Positions 1-10,164 of a stretch of 34,283 nucleotides of DNA are shown here, piece by piece. The notes under the pieces were generated by a model. The model was not told the origin of the DNA. It ran no database searches and worked only from the letters and a program-made list of their open reading frames with translations. The stretch comes from Candidatus Altimarinota bacterium (lineage in GTDB: Bacteria > Patescibacteriota > Gracilibacteria > UBA4473). Position 1 is the first letter of the stretch, and each line of letters starts with the position of its first letter. The stretch covers positions 1 through 34,283 of the forward strand of contig JALVIB010000030.1 in NCBI GenBank assembly GCA_027028725.1, read 5' to 3'. The translations under genes were made by a program, and so were the position numbers.

Positions 1-403
1 AAGTTCTCAGCAGAAAAAACAGGAACAAAAAAAACAATAAAAAACTTTCCTTTGGCTCCCTCTTTTTTGAAAGAGGGCGGGGGGTGATTTTCCTTTTTCG
101 CGGGATTTTGCTACTTCTTTCTAAAAATCCCCCTCAGTCCCCCTTTGAAGAAAGGGGGAGTGCTCAGCAAGGGAAACAGAAGAAGAAAAAAACAATAAAA
201 CACTTTTCCTTTTGGCTCCCTCTTTTTCTAAAGAGGGCGGGGGGTGATTTTCCTTTTTTCGCGAGATTTTACTGCTTCTTTTTAAAATCCCCCTCAGTCC
301 CCCTTTGAAGAAAGGGGGAAGTTCTCAGCAAGAAAAACAGGAACAAAAAAACAATAAAACAGTTCCTTTTGGCTCCCTCTTTTTCTAAAGAGGGGTGGGG
401 TGA
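1..403. repeat. Tandem direct repeats (unit about 160-165 bp, about 2.5 copies), each with GGCTCCCTCTTTTTCTAAAGAGGGCGGGGGGTGATTTT, a TTTCGCGGGA-type motif and AATCCCCCTCAGTCCCCCTTTGAAGAAAGGGGGA hairpin
   Basis: Same block order visible at 50-169, 210-330 and 363-403, with copy 2 carrying a degenerate motif (TTTCGCGAGA). Confidence 0.85.
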
Positions 404-426
404 TTTTAAAAAAATAAAAACACAAA

Positions 427-456
427 AAAACCCCCTCACTCGCGTGAGGGGGTTTT
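427..456 (-). terminator. Rho-independent terminator downstream of the S-layer gene
   Basis: AAAACCCCCTCACTCGCGTGAGGGGGTTTT perfect GC stem with T-run on the minus strand. Confidence 0.85.
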
Positions 457-546
457 AAATTATCAAGTCCGGACTTCGGAAAGTCCGGACTTAAGATAAT
501 TTTTTGAACTTTTGAAGAGTTCTAACTTTTTACAGCAATGACGCCA

Positions 547-3500
547 TTACTGTTCAGAAGCACCAGCCAAAGTGCCGCTAGGAATAGTTAACTCGTATCC
601 ATTTAAGAATGGATAAGCACCAGTATTATCTGACCGATCAGACCAAACAATATCAGCTGGGGCAGCAGCAGTAACAGGAGTATCTAACACTCCGTCACCA
701 TTACCATCAGTCCCCGCACCAGCATTATCTGTAGCATCAACTGTTTCGTAAGCTGCAGCAGCTGTTGCTTCGTTAACAAATGAGAATGAAAGAGAATCAA
801 CCCCATCTGTTGTGTTAAGAGGGTCTTTAGTTCTTAATTCATAATAGTTAGTATTTTCAATTAAGTCACTAAATCCATCAAATACAAGAGCATCGTATGT
901 TCCAGCTCCGGCAGAATCTAATATAGCTACAGGATTACCTGTGTAACCAGAATCTGCAAATTTAACTAAACTCCAATTTGTGTCTGTGAAATCAGCTGAT
1001 GTATCGTATACATTAGTTGAAGAAGATGTCACAGAGAATGTTAATCTGTTAATGTTAGCATCTCCTGCAGCATCAGTAGAAATAGAGAATCTGAAAACAG
1101 CTTTATCACTTCCACCAGCAGAATCAGCAGTAAATACTGGTTGAGTTGATTTTGGAAGAGCGTTTATTGTTATCTTTGTTTTGTAAGCAATAAATGCATC
1201 ACCAGTAGCTGGTGCACCAGCAATACTTGTTTGGCTAACATCAGTTCCAGTAGCACCTGTTAGCGCCTCAATTCCAGTGCTAGTTGTCCCCGGTATAGAA
1301 GGCATTGTCGTATCTAGTTCTAATTTTAACTGTTTAGCAGTTCTAGCTGCATCGTTAATGTTTCTGACCTTAATTTTAACAGTTACGTCTGCACTACCAT
1401 CCTTCGGAACAATAATCTTATTGGCGTTAAGTTCAAAATGAACTTTTCCGTTTGTCATTTGTTCTGTCCCTAGCAACTGACCAGCTTCGTTGTATAACAT
1501 AAAGTCAGCATGACCATCAAAGTCAGTTCCTATTGCATTAGTTAGGTAAAGATCTTTAACTTGAATTTCATCATATTTAGATTCTAAACGCAATTTCCAT
1601 ACCTCAGCAGTTTGATTTTCAACTAGAACAGTTGATGGATAGATACCTTCTTGTGAAACAGTTAGTGTTCCAGAAGTTGTAAATGTGAATTCTGCTCCAC
1701 ATAAGTAGTTAGGTGTATCTAATGATCCGTCACAAGCACCTGTTAGATCGCCTGGACCAGCCGTATCAGTACCACCTAATAGATCACCAGCTTCGTAAAC
1801 TTTAACACCACTACCATTTTCAGCATTATCAGCATCAACTGCTGTAACTGCCATTCGGATAGTAGATCCACCTGGTGCTTCAGTAACGGCTGTCCCTACT
1901 GGGACTTGTGCACCAAATTCACCAGAATTATTAACAGTTCCTTCATTATTTTTACATGTAACTGTGTTTCCTGTAACATCTTCTACCACACATGTTTCTG
2001 CACCAATAGTTAGAGTATCTCCATCAGAAATGTTATTTGCACTAGCAACAGTAAATCCGGATGAAGCCGCACCAACTGGGTATTCTCGTGAAACGCTATT
2101 AATATCCTGTCCAGTATGATCAACATCAACAGTAGATGGATCAACAACGATAGCTGTAGCTCCAGTACCTGCATCTGCTGTAACAATAATAAAGTCACCA
2201 TTCATTTCAATAACATCTCCTGCTTTTACATCAGCAGTAATACCACTAGTACAGTTAACTGGAGAAGTTGAGTTTGTAGCTGACGCATCAGCTGCTGGAC
2301 AAATAGCCCCTCCTACAACATTTGTTGTACTTGTTCCGTCGTCAACTACAGTTGTATTAGCCAAAGCCTCAGTAGCAACTGCTTCAATAGTATCCATCAC
2401 AACAGTAAATTCTTCTTGTCCTGCTGATGGAATTACAACTGCAATGTCGTTAAAGGCTGCAGTTCCTTTAATTGAAGCATCTGACGAATTATCAAGAGTT
2501 TTACTTGATCCGATTTGTTGTCCGTCCACAAACAATGAAGCTGTGAAGTTTGAGTAGTTAGATTCAGCCGCACCTGTTCCCAATCCTTTGATTGTGATTG
2601 AAGTAATGTTTACATCTCCTGAATCATTGTTGTCTAGAACGAATTTCATAAATGTAGCATCTTGAATACCAGCAACAGCTACCTCTGAAGTAAAGCTATC
2701 TGTTCGTGTAATTGTTAGAACTGATTCCTCAACTTCAACTTTTGAAGCCAATGCTGAACCCAAAAGATCATTTTCTACTACTGTATCCCCTGAAGAAATG
2801 TATTCTGGAGAATCAAAGTCTTTGGCATATAATGCAAATTTAACCCATGATCCTGTAGTAGCTTCATCTTTGATGTTCATTACAAGTTTCATTACTGAAG
2901 CACCTGTAATTTCAAATTGAGAAGAATAATCTAGGTAAGGAGCTGCATCAGTTCCTGATAAAGTGTTTTCTGTATCAACTAGATCGTCGTTCAAGTACAA
3001 TCGGAAGTTGTCGAAGTAGTTGTTCAATGTTGTAAGACTGTGTTGGTCTCCTGCAGTATCTCCATCAATGTCGTATGAATCAACTTTAATTTTAACTCCG
3101 TCAACCATAATTGGTTGTGAAACAACAACTCGTGCTGTCATAGCTACAACATCGTTAGATCCCGGAGCGTATTCTTGGTTTCCTAGAGAGTTAGGGTCTC
3201 GAGAAACATTAATGTCTCCTGAATCAATTGTGTATTTAGCCAAAGTAGCGTTAGCGTCTTCAGCGTTGTTTCCTGATGGGTCAACTGTTTTAACACCGAA
3301 TGCTGTACCGATTTCGATACCTACAATGTCTTCAAAGTTATCAACTTTGAATTCGATGTAATCATTAGCTTCTGCTGAAACAACATCAGCTCGCATTGAG
3401 AAGATTCGAGAATCTCCGTCTTCAATAACATATCCTCCTGTAACTCCGTTATCTAATCGGAATGTTACATAGTCTCCGTCAATAATAGTTTCTGCAGAAA

Positions 3501-4830
3501 CTTGTTCTCCTGAAACATATAGAGCGAAGTTTTCTAGGTCGTTAGCTAGTTCAGCTGTACCTGTGTTTTTGAAAGTAATAGCTCTCAACTCAATATCTTT
3601 GTTTGTAGTTGAAGAGTTTAACATTCGGAATTTACCTAATTCTACAAAAGAATCACCAACATTAACTGTTGTATTTGATCCCAAAGTAGTCATAGTAAGT
3701 TGTGAAACTTGGTAATCAGCAACTTCCATTTCTTCACCTTCAATAGGGAAGTTTCCTACAACATTAGCTGCTGTAGATACGATGTCGTCAGCTGAAACAA
3801 CTGCGAATCGGTTGTGGTGTCCGATGTTACATCCTTCAGCACCAGATGCGTAACAAGTACCATCAGCTGCCAAAGTGTATTTGTTAGAAGCAACAACATC
3901 AGCAACCAAAGTTTGTCCCGCAGGAACTACAATTGGTGGGTTGAATCGTAATTCAACGATATCGTCGTTGTTAACAGATCGGTCGTTTCCAACTTTGAAT
4001 CCGTCAATTTCTAACCAAACTTTGTCGAAATCATCTGAATCACCAAGACCCAAACGAGTCAAAGTAATAGCTGAAATTTCAACATCGCTGTCATCAGAAG
4101 CTGTCAAATCAAGAGTTGTGAAAGGAACTGAAGTAGCATTGTAAGGAATGTTTGTTCCTCGTGGTGTATCAGCAGATAGAGAAACTTCTAGAGTTCCTGC
4201 TGCTGGATTAGTCGCTTCAGTAGCTGCCAGTAAACCTTGGTAAACAACAACTGCTGCTTCAGCACGAGTAACAGTATTTGCTGGTGCAAATGTACCGTCA
4301 CCGTAACCTAACATAATTCCGTGAGCTTTAACTGTTTCTACATATGGGTAGAACCAATCAGCTGGGTCAACATCGCTGAAGCTTGGTCCGTTATCAATTT
4401 CTTCTAATTCGAAGGCATTAACAACTTCTTTAGCTATTTCAGCTCGGTTGATTAGGTTGGCTGGTTTAAATGTACCGTCTGGATATCCGTCGATCCATCC
4501 GTAGTTGTACATTGTTTCTACATAATCGTAGAACCAGTCACCTTCTTGTACATCAGGGAAGTGTGCACCTCCTGTTGTGTCAATAGCTACATCAGCTGCA
4601 AGTACAATAATTTTTGATACTTCAGCACGATTTAGCTCTCTGTTTGGAGCAAAAGAACCATCATCATTACCAGTCATCACATTGATAGCTGCTAATTCTG
4701 AGATAGCCTCGTCTGCCCAAGATGGAATCTCTGCATCGTCAGTGTATGCAAAAGCTGTCGTCGTAACGAAAGCTAGTGCCAAAAATGACAATAGAGCGAC
4801 TCCTTTTTTAATTTTTGATAAAAAATTCAT
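547..4830 (-). CDS. S-layer protein with N-terminal signal peptide and SLH domains
   Basis: 1427 aa ORF with signal peptide and three SLH-like repeats (ADEAISELAAINVMTGNDDGSFAPNRELNRAEVSKIIVLAADV, DGYPDGTFKPANLINRAEIAKEVV, LGYGDGTFAPANTVTRAEAAVVV). Confidence 0.92.
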   Translation of the reverse strand: MNFLSKIKKGVALLSFLALAFVTTTAFAYTDDAEIPSWADEAISELAAINVMTGNDDGSFAPNRELNRAEVSKIIVLAADVAIDTTGGAHFPDVQEGDWFYDYVETMYNYGWIDGYPDGTFKPANLINRAEIAKEVVNAFELEEIDNGPSFSDVDPADWFYPYVETVKAHGIMLGYGDGTFAPANTVTRAEAAVVVYQGLLAATEATNPAAGTLEVSLSADTPRGTNIPYNATSVPFTTLDLTASDDSDVEISAITLTRLGLGDSDDFDKVWLEIDGFKVGNDRSVNNDDIVELRFNPPIVVPAGQTLVADVVASNKYTLAADGTCYASGAEGCNIGHHNRFAVVSADDIVSTAANVVGNFPIEGEEMEVADYQVSQLTMTTLGSNTTVNVGDSFVELGKFRMLNSSTTNKDIELRAITFKNTGTAELANDLENFALYVSGEQVSAETIIDGDYVTFRLDNGVTGGYVIEDGDSRIFSMRADVVSAEANDYIEFKVDNFEDIVGIEIGTAFGVKTVDPSGNNAEDANATLAKYTIDSGDINVSRDPNSLGNQEYAPGSNDVVAMTARVVVSQPIMVDGVKIKVDSYDIDGDTAGDQHSLTTLNNYFDNFRLYLNDDLVDTENTLSGTDAAPYLDYSSQFEITGASVMKLVMNIKDEATTGSWVKFALYAKDFDSPEYISSGDTVVENDLLGSALASKVEVEESVLTITRTDSFTSEVAVAGIQDATFMKFVLDNNDSGDVNITSITIKGLGTGAAESNYSNFTASLFVDGQQIGSSKTLDNSSDASIKGTAAFNDIAVVIPSAGQEEFTVVMDTIEAVATEALANTTVVDDGTSTTNVVGGAICPAADASATNSTSPVNCTSGITADVKAGDVIEMNGDFIIVTADAGTGATAIVVDPSTVDVDHTGQDINSVSREYPVGAASSGFTVASANNISDGDTLTIGAETCVVEDVTGNTVTCKNNEGTVNNSGEFGAQVPVGTAVTEAPGGSTIRMAVTAVDADNAENGSGVKVYEAGDLLGGTDTAGPGDLTGACDGSLDTPNYLCGAEFTFTTSGTLTVSQEGIYPSTVLVENQTAEVWKLRLESKYDEIQVKDLYLTNAIGTDFDGHADFMLYNEAGQLLGTEQMTNGKVHFELNANKIIVPKDGSADVTVKIKVRNINDAARTAKQLKLELDTTMPSIPGTTSTGIEALTGATGTDVSQTSIAGAPATGDAFIAYKTKITINALPKSTQPVFTADSAGGSDKAVFRFSISTDAAGDANINRLTFSVTSSSTNVYDTSADFTDTNWSLVKFADSGYTGNPVAILDSAGAGTYDALVFDGFSDLIENTNYYELRTKDPLNTTDGVDSLSFSFVNEATAAAAYETVDATDNAGAGTDGNGDGVLDTPVTAAAPADIVWSDRSDNTGAYPFLNGYELTIPSGTLAGASEQ

Positions 4831-5571
4831 CTTAGTTTTTATTTAGTAAATAAAGAAAATATTCCCCAAAAAGGGGGCTTTCTTGGGTTTGATTTACCAA
4901 TACAAAAAGCTCGCGAAAAAACACGAGAAAATTGGTAAATCGATATATAAGGTAGTTGAAAAAACTCAATATTAAGTTTTCTCATGGATATTCCGCAGAA
5001 TCCCGCGAAAAAATCCACTAAAAGGATTATTTAAATCCCTTAAAAAATTTCTAGAAAGACTATCATTTCATCTTTCCGGCCGTCTTTTCAAAGATCAAGG
5101 TCATTTGGCGATCCATTACTGGAGCGGGATAAGAGGACACACTCGTCCAAGTTATCCAAACCTGCGCGAATTGTACCTACTTGTCTCCAGAAAGTCAAAC
5201 TTTCGTGATTTTCTAGACACATTTAATACAATGCAAGTAGTTAAACGAATTTCGCGGGATTTTGTTACAAAAAAACTTAGATTACGAGTTCACAAGATTA
5301 CAATAAATTCCCGCGAAAATTTACCATCTTCGTCATTGCGAGGAGCGAAGTATGAGCGACGCGGCAATCTACTTCCTTATTTTCAAATCCCCCTTAATCC
5401 CCCTTTCTCAAGGGGGAAATTTAAGGAATTATTTAAAAATCCCGCGAAATCTTCGCAAAAAATGTAGGGACGCCCTTTATAGGCGTCCAAAAAAAATGAA
5501 TTCCAAATTATCGGGCGACCACAAGGAATCGCCCCTACGAAAAATTTCGCGGGATTTTCCAACAGGGGTGG

Positions 5572-5643
5572 TGGAGCCAAGGAGAATCGAACTCCTATCT
5601 CTGCATTGTCAAGATGAGTATTTTACCATTAAACTATGACCCC
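5572..5643 (-). tRNA. tRNA or tRNA pseudogene with aberrant anticodon arm (GAC/Val register suggested, unresolved)
   Basis: GGGGTCA-TA-GTTT..AAAT-A-CTCATCTTGACAATGCAGAGAT-AGGAG-TTCGATT-CTCCT-TGGCTCC-A plus encoded CCA; acceptor, D and T arms fold, anticodon stem does not pair cleanly. Confidence 0.7.
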
Positions 5644-5666
5644 GACTCCACCAGCGCGGAGTATAT

Positions 5667-5697
5667 AAAAAAAGCTCGCCACAGCAAGCTCTTTTTA
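5667..5697. terminator. Bidirectional terminator-like hairpin next to the tRNA
   Basis: aaaaaaagctcgccacagcaagctcttttt: 7 bp stem flanked by A and T runs. Confidence 0.6.
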
Positions 5698-6290
5698 TTG
5701 ACAATGCAGAGTGGGCCATAACTTTGGCACTCATCACTGGGATAATACCCATTCTTGTTTTATTTGTCAAAAAAAATCCCGCGAAAATTTACCATATTCG
5801 TCATTGCGAGGAGCGAGGTATGAGCGACGCGGCAATCTACTTCCTTATTTTCAAATCCCCCTTAATCCCCCTTTCTCAAGAGGAAAAACTAAGGAATTAC
5901 AAAAAAATCCCGCGAAATCTTCGCAAAAAATGTAGGGACGCCCTTTATGGGCGTCCAAAAAAAGTTAGATTACAAGTTCACGAGTTTACGAGTTCACAAG
6001 ATTACAATAAATTCCCGCGAAAATTTACCATCTTCGTCATTGCGAGGAGCGAGGTATGAGCGACGCGGCAATCTACTTCCTTATTTTCAAATCCCCCTTA
6101 ATCCCCCTTTCTCAAGAGGAAAAACTAAGGAATTACAATAAATTCCCGCGAAAATTTACCATCTTCGTCATTGCGAGGAGCGAAGTATGAGCGACGCGGC
6201 AATCTACTTCCTTATTTTCAAATCCCCCTTAATCTCTTTCTCAAGGGGGAAAACTAAGGAATTATTTTGAAAATTTCGCGGGATTTTCAA

Positions 6291-6314
6291 AAGGACAGGT
6301 CACGACCTGTCCTT
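6291..6314 (-). terminator. Terminator-like hairpin downstream of fusA
   Basis: AAGGACAGGTCACGACCTGTCCTT, 10 bp perfect stem beyond the fusA stop. Confidence 0.65.
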
Positions 6315-6339
6315 TCTTGTTATCTTATAAACTCGTAAA

Positions 6340-8421
6340 CTATTCCCCGTTTCGTTCAGCGATAATTTTTTCTTCAACACTTTTTGGAACTTTCGCGTAA
6401 TCCGCGAATTCCATTGAATAACTGGCTCGTCCTTGAGTCATTGAACGAAGTTCTGTCGCGTATCCAAACATCTCTCCTAGTGGGATTTTGGCTTTAACAA
6501 AGTTGTTTAGACCGCGTGTCCCAGATTCTTGAATAATTCCTCGTTTTGAAGAAATGTTTCCCATAACATCTCCCAAATAATCTTCCGGAGTAATGACTTC
6601 CACATTCATAATTGGTTCAAGAATTGCTGGATCAGCGCGTTTTCCTCCGTCTTTGAAGGCTTGTGCCGCCGCAATCTTAAAGGCTAATTCAGATGAATCC
6701 ACATCGTGGTAGTTACCATCAACTAGTTCAACTTCCACATCAACTACTGGATATCCCGCGAGAATTCCGCGAGAAGTTGCTTCGTTAAATCCTTTTTCAC
6801 AACCTGGAATATACTCGTTTGGAATTGAAGCTCCTTTAATAGAGTTGATGAATTTAAATCCTGATCCCGGTTCTCCCGGACGAATTTTACAAATAACATG
6901 CGCGAATTGTCCACGACCACCTGATTGTTTCTTGTGAATGTATTCTGCATCAACTTCTTTTTGAATAGTTTCGCGGTAAGCAACTTGTGGTTGCCCGATA
7001 TTCGCTTCAACTTTGAATTCTCGTTTCAAACGATCAACTAGAATGTCTAGGTGAAGTTCTCCCATTCCCGCGATAATTGTTTGTAAAGTTTCTTCGTCAG
7101 TCCAGACTTTGAAAGTTGGATCTTCTTCGGCTAATTTTTGTAGAGCCAATCCCATTTTTTCTTGGTCAGCTTTTGTTTTTGGTTCAATTGAAATCGAAAT
7201 AACCGGTTCTGGGAACTCAATACTTTCTAGCAAGAACTCTTTCCCCATATCACACAAAGTGTCCCCTGTTTTGGTCGCTTTCAAACCAACAACCGCTCCA
7301 ATGTGTCCGGCTTGAATTTCTGGAATTTCTTCGCGGTGATTGGCGTGCATTTGTAATAATCGTCCCACTCGTTCTTTTTTCCCAGAATTAGCGTTGTAGA
7401 TATAAGATCCGGATTTCAAAGTCCCAGCATAAACTCGCACGAAACTAAGTCGTCCCACATACGGATCAGTGGCAATTTTGAAAGCCAAAGCCGCCAAAGG
7501 TCCGTCTTTGTCCGGAGGACAAGCCGTTTTCTTTTCTGGATCATTAACATCTTGCGCCTCAGCTGGTGGAATATCTTTTGGTGAAGGTAGTAATTCGCAA
7601 ACTTTGTCTAACATTGGTTGCACTCCTTTGTTTTTCAAAGCCGTTCCCGTCATAACCGGTACAAATTCTCCGGCAATAACTGCTCGTCGCATTCCCGCGA
7701 TAATTTCTTCTTCGCTCAATTCTTCTCCGTTCAAGTATTTTTCCATCAAAACTTCGTCTGACCCAGCTACCGCTTCCAGCATTTTTTCACGCCATTCTGC
7801 TGCTTCATCAGCCATATCTGCCGGAATATCAACAACATTAATATCCTTTCCAAGATCATCGTTGTAAACAGTCGCTTTCATTGCAATCAAATCAACAATT
7901 CCTTTGAAATCCGCTTCATTTCCGATTGGCAACTGAATTGGGAAAGCGTTTTTGGTCAATCTTTCGACAATTGAGTCATAACTTCGCCAAAAACTAGCTC
8001 CAGTTCGGTCTAGTTTGTTGATAAAACACATTCGCGGAACATTATATTTGTCAGCTTGTCGCCAAACTGTTTCTGATTGTGGCTCAACTCCCGCCACACC
8101 ATCAAAAATACAAACCGCTCCATCCAAAACTCGCAAAGATCGTTCCACTTCCACGGTAAAATCCACGTGACCAGGTGTATCGATAATGTTAATTTGGTGT
8201 CCTTTCCAGAAAGCAGTTGTCGCTGCCGAAGTAATGGTAATACCTCGTTCTTGTTCTTGTTCCATCCAGTCCATAGTAGCTTCACCTTCGTGAACTTCTC
8301 CTAATTTGTGAGATTTCCCAGTATAGAACAAAATTCGTTCTGTTACGGTTGTTTTTCCAGCGTCGATATGGGCAATAATTCCAATATTTCGGACTTGCTC
8401 CAGAGGTAAGATTTTAGTCAT
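6340..8421 (-). CDS. fusA: Translation elongation factor G
   Basis: 693 aa; [58 protein letters not shown] and downstream EF-G signatures. Confidence 0.98.
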   Translation of the reverse strand: MTKILPLEQVRNIGIIAHIDAGKTTVTERILFYTGKSHKLGEVHEGEATMDWMEQEQERGITITSAATTAFWKGHQINIIDTPGHVDFTVEVERSLRVLDGAVCIFDGVAGVEPQSETVWRQADKYNVPRMCFINKLDRTGASFWRSYDSIVERLTKNAFPIQLPIGNEADFKGIVDLIAMKATVYNDDLGKDINVVDIPADMADEAAEWREKMLEAVAGSDEVLMEKYLNGEELSEEEIIAGMRRAVIAGEFVPVMTGTALKNKGVQPMLDKVCELLPSPKDIPPAEAQDVNDPEKKTACPPDKDGPLAALAFKIATDPYVGRLSFVRVYAGTLKSGSYIYNANSGKKERVGRLLQMHANHREEIPEIQAGHIGAVVGLKATKTGDTLCDMGKEFLLESIEFPEPVISISIEPKTKADQEKMGLALQKLAEEDPTFKVWTDEETLQTIIAGMGELHLDILVDRLKREFKVEANIGQPQVAYRETIQKEVDAEYIHKKQSGGRGQFAHVICKIRPGEPGSGFKFINSIKGASIPNEYIPGCEKGFNEATSRGILAGYPVVDVEVELVDGNYHDVDSSELAFKIAAAQAFKDGGKRADPAILEPIMNVEVITPEDYLGDVMGNISSKRGIIQESGTRGLNNFVKAKIPLGEMFGYATELRSMTQGRASYSMEFADYAKVPKSVEEKIIAERNGE

Positions 8422-8608
8422 TTTTTAATAATTAATATATCGCGCGAAATTTTAGAAGTAGCGCCAAAAAAGTCAAATGGATTAAAATCCCGCGAAAAAT
8501 TGTTTTTTTGTTTTTGTCATTCTGGCTTGTCCAGAATCAGAAAATCTTTTTGATTCTCGACGAAACTTAAATTACACCTTGATTTTGGCGAGAATGACGC
8601 ACTAAAAA

Positions 8609-8710
8609 TCCCGCGAAATTTTCAAAAAGAAAAAACAAGTCCGGACTTAACACAGGATAAAAAGCATTTAAAGTCCGGACTTAAGTTTTTTCACAGAAAA
8701 TTTCGCGGGA
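8609..8710. repeat. Nested inverted repeat: motif, two AAGTCCGGACTT palindromes, inverted motif
   Basis: TCCCGCGAAA 8609-8618; AAGTCCGGACTTAA twice; TTTCGCGGGA 8701-8710. Confidence 0.85.
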
Positions 8711-8769
8711 TTTGCCAAAAAAAGCAAAACAAATAAAATTTTCGCAGTTTTCTTTTTAAAACAAATAAA

Positions 8770-10164
8770 ATGCCTCATTATAAACGAAATATTCGCTTCT
8801 TGCTTTTTCTGATTATCCCAATTCTTTCTTTCTTATTGGGATGGAGCTTGAATCAGCAACAACACAAAGAAACTTATTCTCAGCTAGTTGCGGAAAATCC
8901 CGCGAAAAAAAAGAATAATTTTTTTGAAAACATTAAACTTCACCGCAAAAGTGATCCTAAAGATGTTAATCTAAGTTTATTTTGGGAAACTTGGAACACT
9001 CTGGATTCAAATTTTATCTATAAAGATCGTTTTGAAGACCAAAAACAAGTTTACGGAGCAATTAAAGGTTTGGTGAAATCAGTTGACGATCCTTACACCG
9101 TTTTTTTCACACCAGAAGAAACCGCCGAATTTGAAAAATCAATGCAGGACGAGGTTTTTACAGGAATTGGTGCAGAAATCGCGGTTAAACACGGAGTTCT
9201 GACAATTGTTTCACCGCTCAAAGGTTCGCCTGCAGAACTCGCGGGATTGCGCGCCGGAGACAAAGTTTTTTCTATTGATGAAGAACCAAGTTTAGAAATG
9301 TCGGCTGAGGAAGCGGTGACCAAAATTCGCGGACCAAAAGGCGAGCCGGTTGTTTTGGAAGTTTTGCGAGACGATGAAACCAAACCAGTTAAAATCACAA
9401 TTGTTCGCGACGATATTGTGAATAAAAGTTTAACTTGGAAAATGGAGGACGACATTGCAGTAATAGAAATCACGCAATTTGGAGAAGATTTAGAAGCACT
9501 TTTTGCTGAAGCCGTGCCAGAAATTTTACTTAAAAAACCGCGCGCGATGATTATTGATTTACGAAACAACGGCGGAGGGCTTCTCGACACGAGTGTAAAA
9601 CTGATGAACGAATTTTTTGATAAAAAAGTTTTGGTAACAACCAAAGGTCGTAAAGTTGGAGAAACTGGCGATTTAGAAAGTGATAACGGCGGAGCGTTTT
9701 TGGATATTCCAGTCGTGATTTTGGTAAACAAAGGAACCGCTTCGGCTTCGGAAATTTTCGCGGGAGCTTTCCAAGACTACGATCGCGGAGTGATTATCGG
9801 TGAAAAAACTTTCGGAAAAGGAGTTGTCCAAAACCTAATTCCGTTGTCTGGTGGAGCAACTCTGAAAGTTACGATTGCCGAATGGCTGACGCCAAAAGGT
9901 CGTTCGATAAACGATGACGGAATTTCGCCAGATATTGAGGCCGTACGGACAATGGAAGATTACGATAACGACCTTGATCCTGTGATGGACGAGGCGTTTA
10001 GAGTTTTGAATAATGACGGAGCTTACGAGCAGGTTTTTCAAGATAAACAAGAAAAAGCTGACAAATCCCGCGAAATTAGCGAAAATGAGACTGATGAAAA
10101 AATTGTGGACGAAAATTCAGAACCTGTGGAAGAAGATAATTCCGAAACAGAAACAAATGAGTAA
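8770..10164 (+). CDS. S41 family C-terminal processing peptidase (CtpA/CtpB-like) with N-terminal TM and PDZ domain
   Basis: 464 aa; VDDPYTVFFTPEETAEF, PDZ segment, GTASASEIFAGAFQDYDRGVIIGEKTFGKGVVQ. Confidence 0.95.
   Translation: MPHYKRNIRFLLFLIIPILSFLLGWSLNQQQHKETYSQLVAENPAKKKNNFFENIKLHRKSDPKDVNLSLFWETWNTLDSNFIYKDRFEDQKQVYGAIKGLVKSVDDPYTVFFTPEETAEFEKSMQDEVFTGIGAEIAVKHGVLTIVSPLKGSPAELAGLRAGDKVFSIDEEPSLEMSAEEAVTKIRGPKGEPVVLEVLRDDETKPVKITIVRDDIVNKSLTWKMEDDIAVIEITQFGEDLEALFAEAVPEILLKKPRAMIIDLRNNGGGLLDTSVKLMNEFFDKKVLVTTKGRKVGETGDLESDNGGAFLDIPVVILVNKGTASASEIFAGAFQDYDRGVIIGEKTFGKGVVQNLIPLSGGATLKVTIAEWLTPKGRSINDDGISPDIEAVRTMEDYDNDLDPVMDEAFRVLNNDGAYEQVFQDKQEKADKSREISENETDEKIVDENSEPVEEDNSETETNE

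Larger units (their letters stand above)
5286..6265. repeat. Composite repeat cluster, about four copies of a 125-150 bp unit
   Basis: TCCCGCGAAAATTTACCATCTTCGTCATTGCGAGGAGCGA(A/G)GTATGAGCGACGCGGCAATCTACTTCCTTATTTTCAAATCCCCCTTAATCCCCCTTTCTCAAG at about 5309, 5777, 6013 and 6144. Confidence 0.9.

Noticed and set aside
84-308. ORF 84-308 as a gene
   Set aside because: Low-complexity translation of the tandem repeats (PPQSPFEERG)
5698-5760. Permuted or split tRNA gene formed with the sequence at 5698-5760
   Set aside because: No T-arm or acceptor complement there; only the 14 bp inverted repeat and a short ACTCATC match
5105-6141. ORFs 5105-5467, 5352-5639, 5711-5935, 5724-6059, 5947-6141 as genes
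   Set aside because: They are translations of the tandem composite repeat and of the tRNA region, with no protein signature
1-6265. Repeat arrays at 1-403 and 5286-6265 as CRISPR arrays
   Set aside because: Units are long, adjacent and lack regular unique spacers; no cas genes in the window
9093-9731. Antisense and overlapping ORFs (for example 9093-9731 minus, 7469-7867 plus, 28506-28940 plus, 33379-33849 plus)
   Set aside because: They lie opposite well-supported CDSs and have no recognisable protein features
9756-9765. Motif in the S41 peptidase (SASEIFAGAF) as evidence of insertion
   Set aside because: IFAGA is close to the conserved S41 peptidase sequence and the downstream flank lacks the T-run, so this copy may be partly protein-driven
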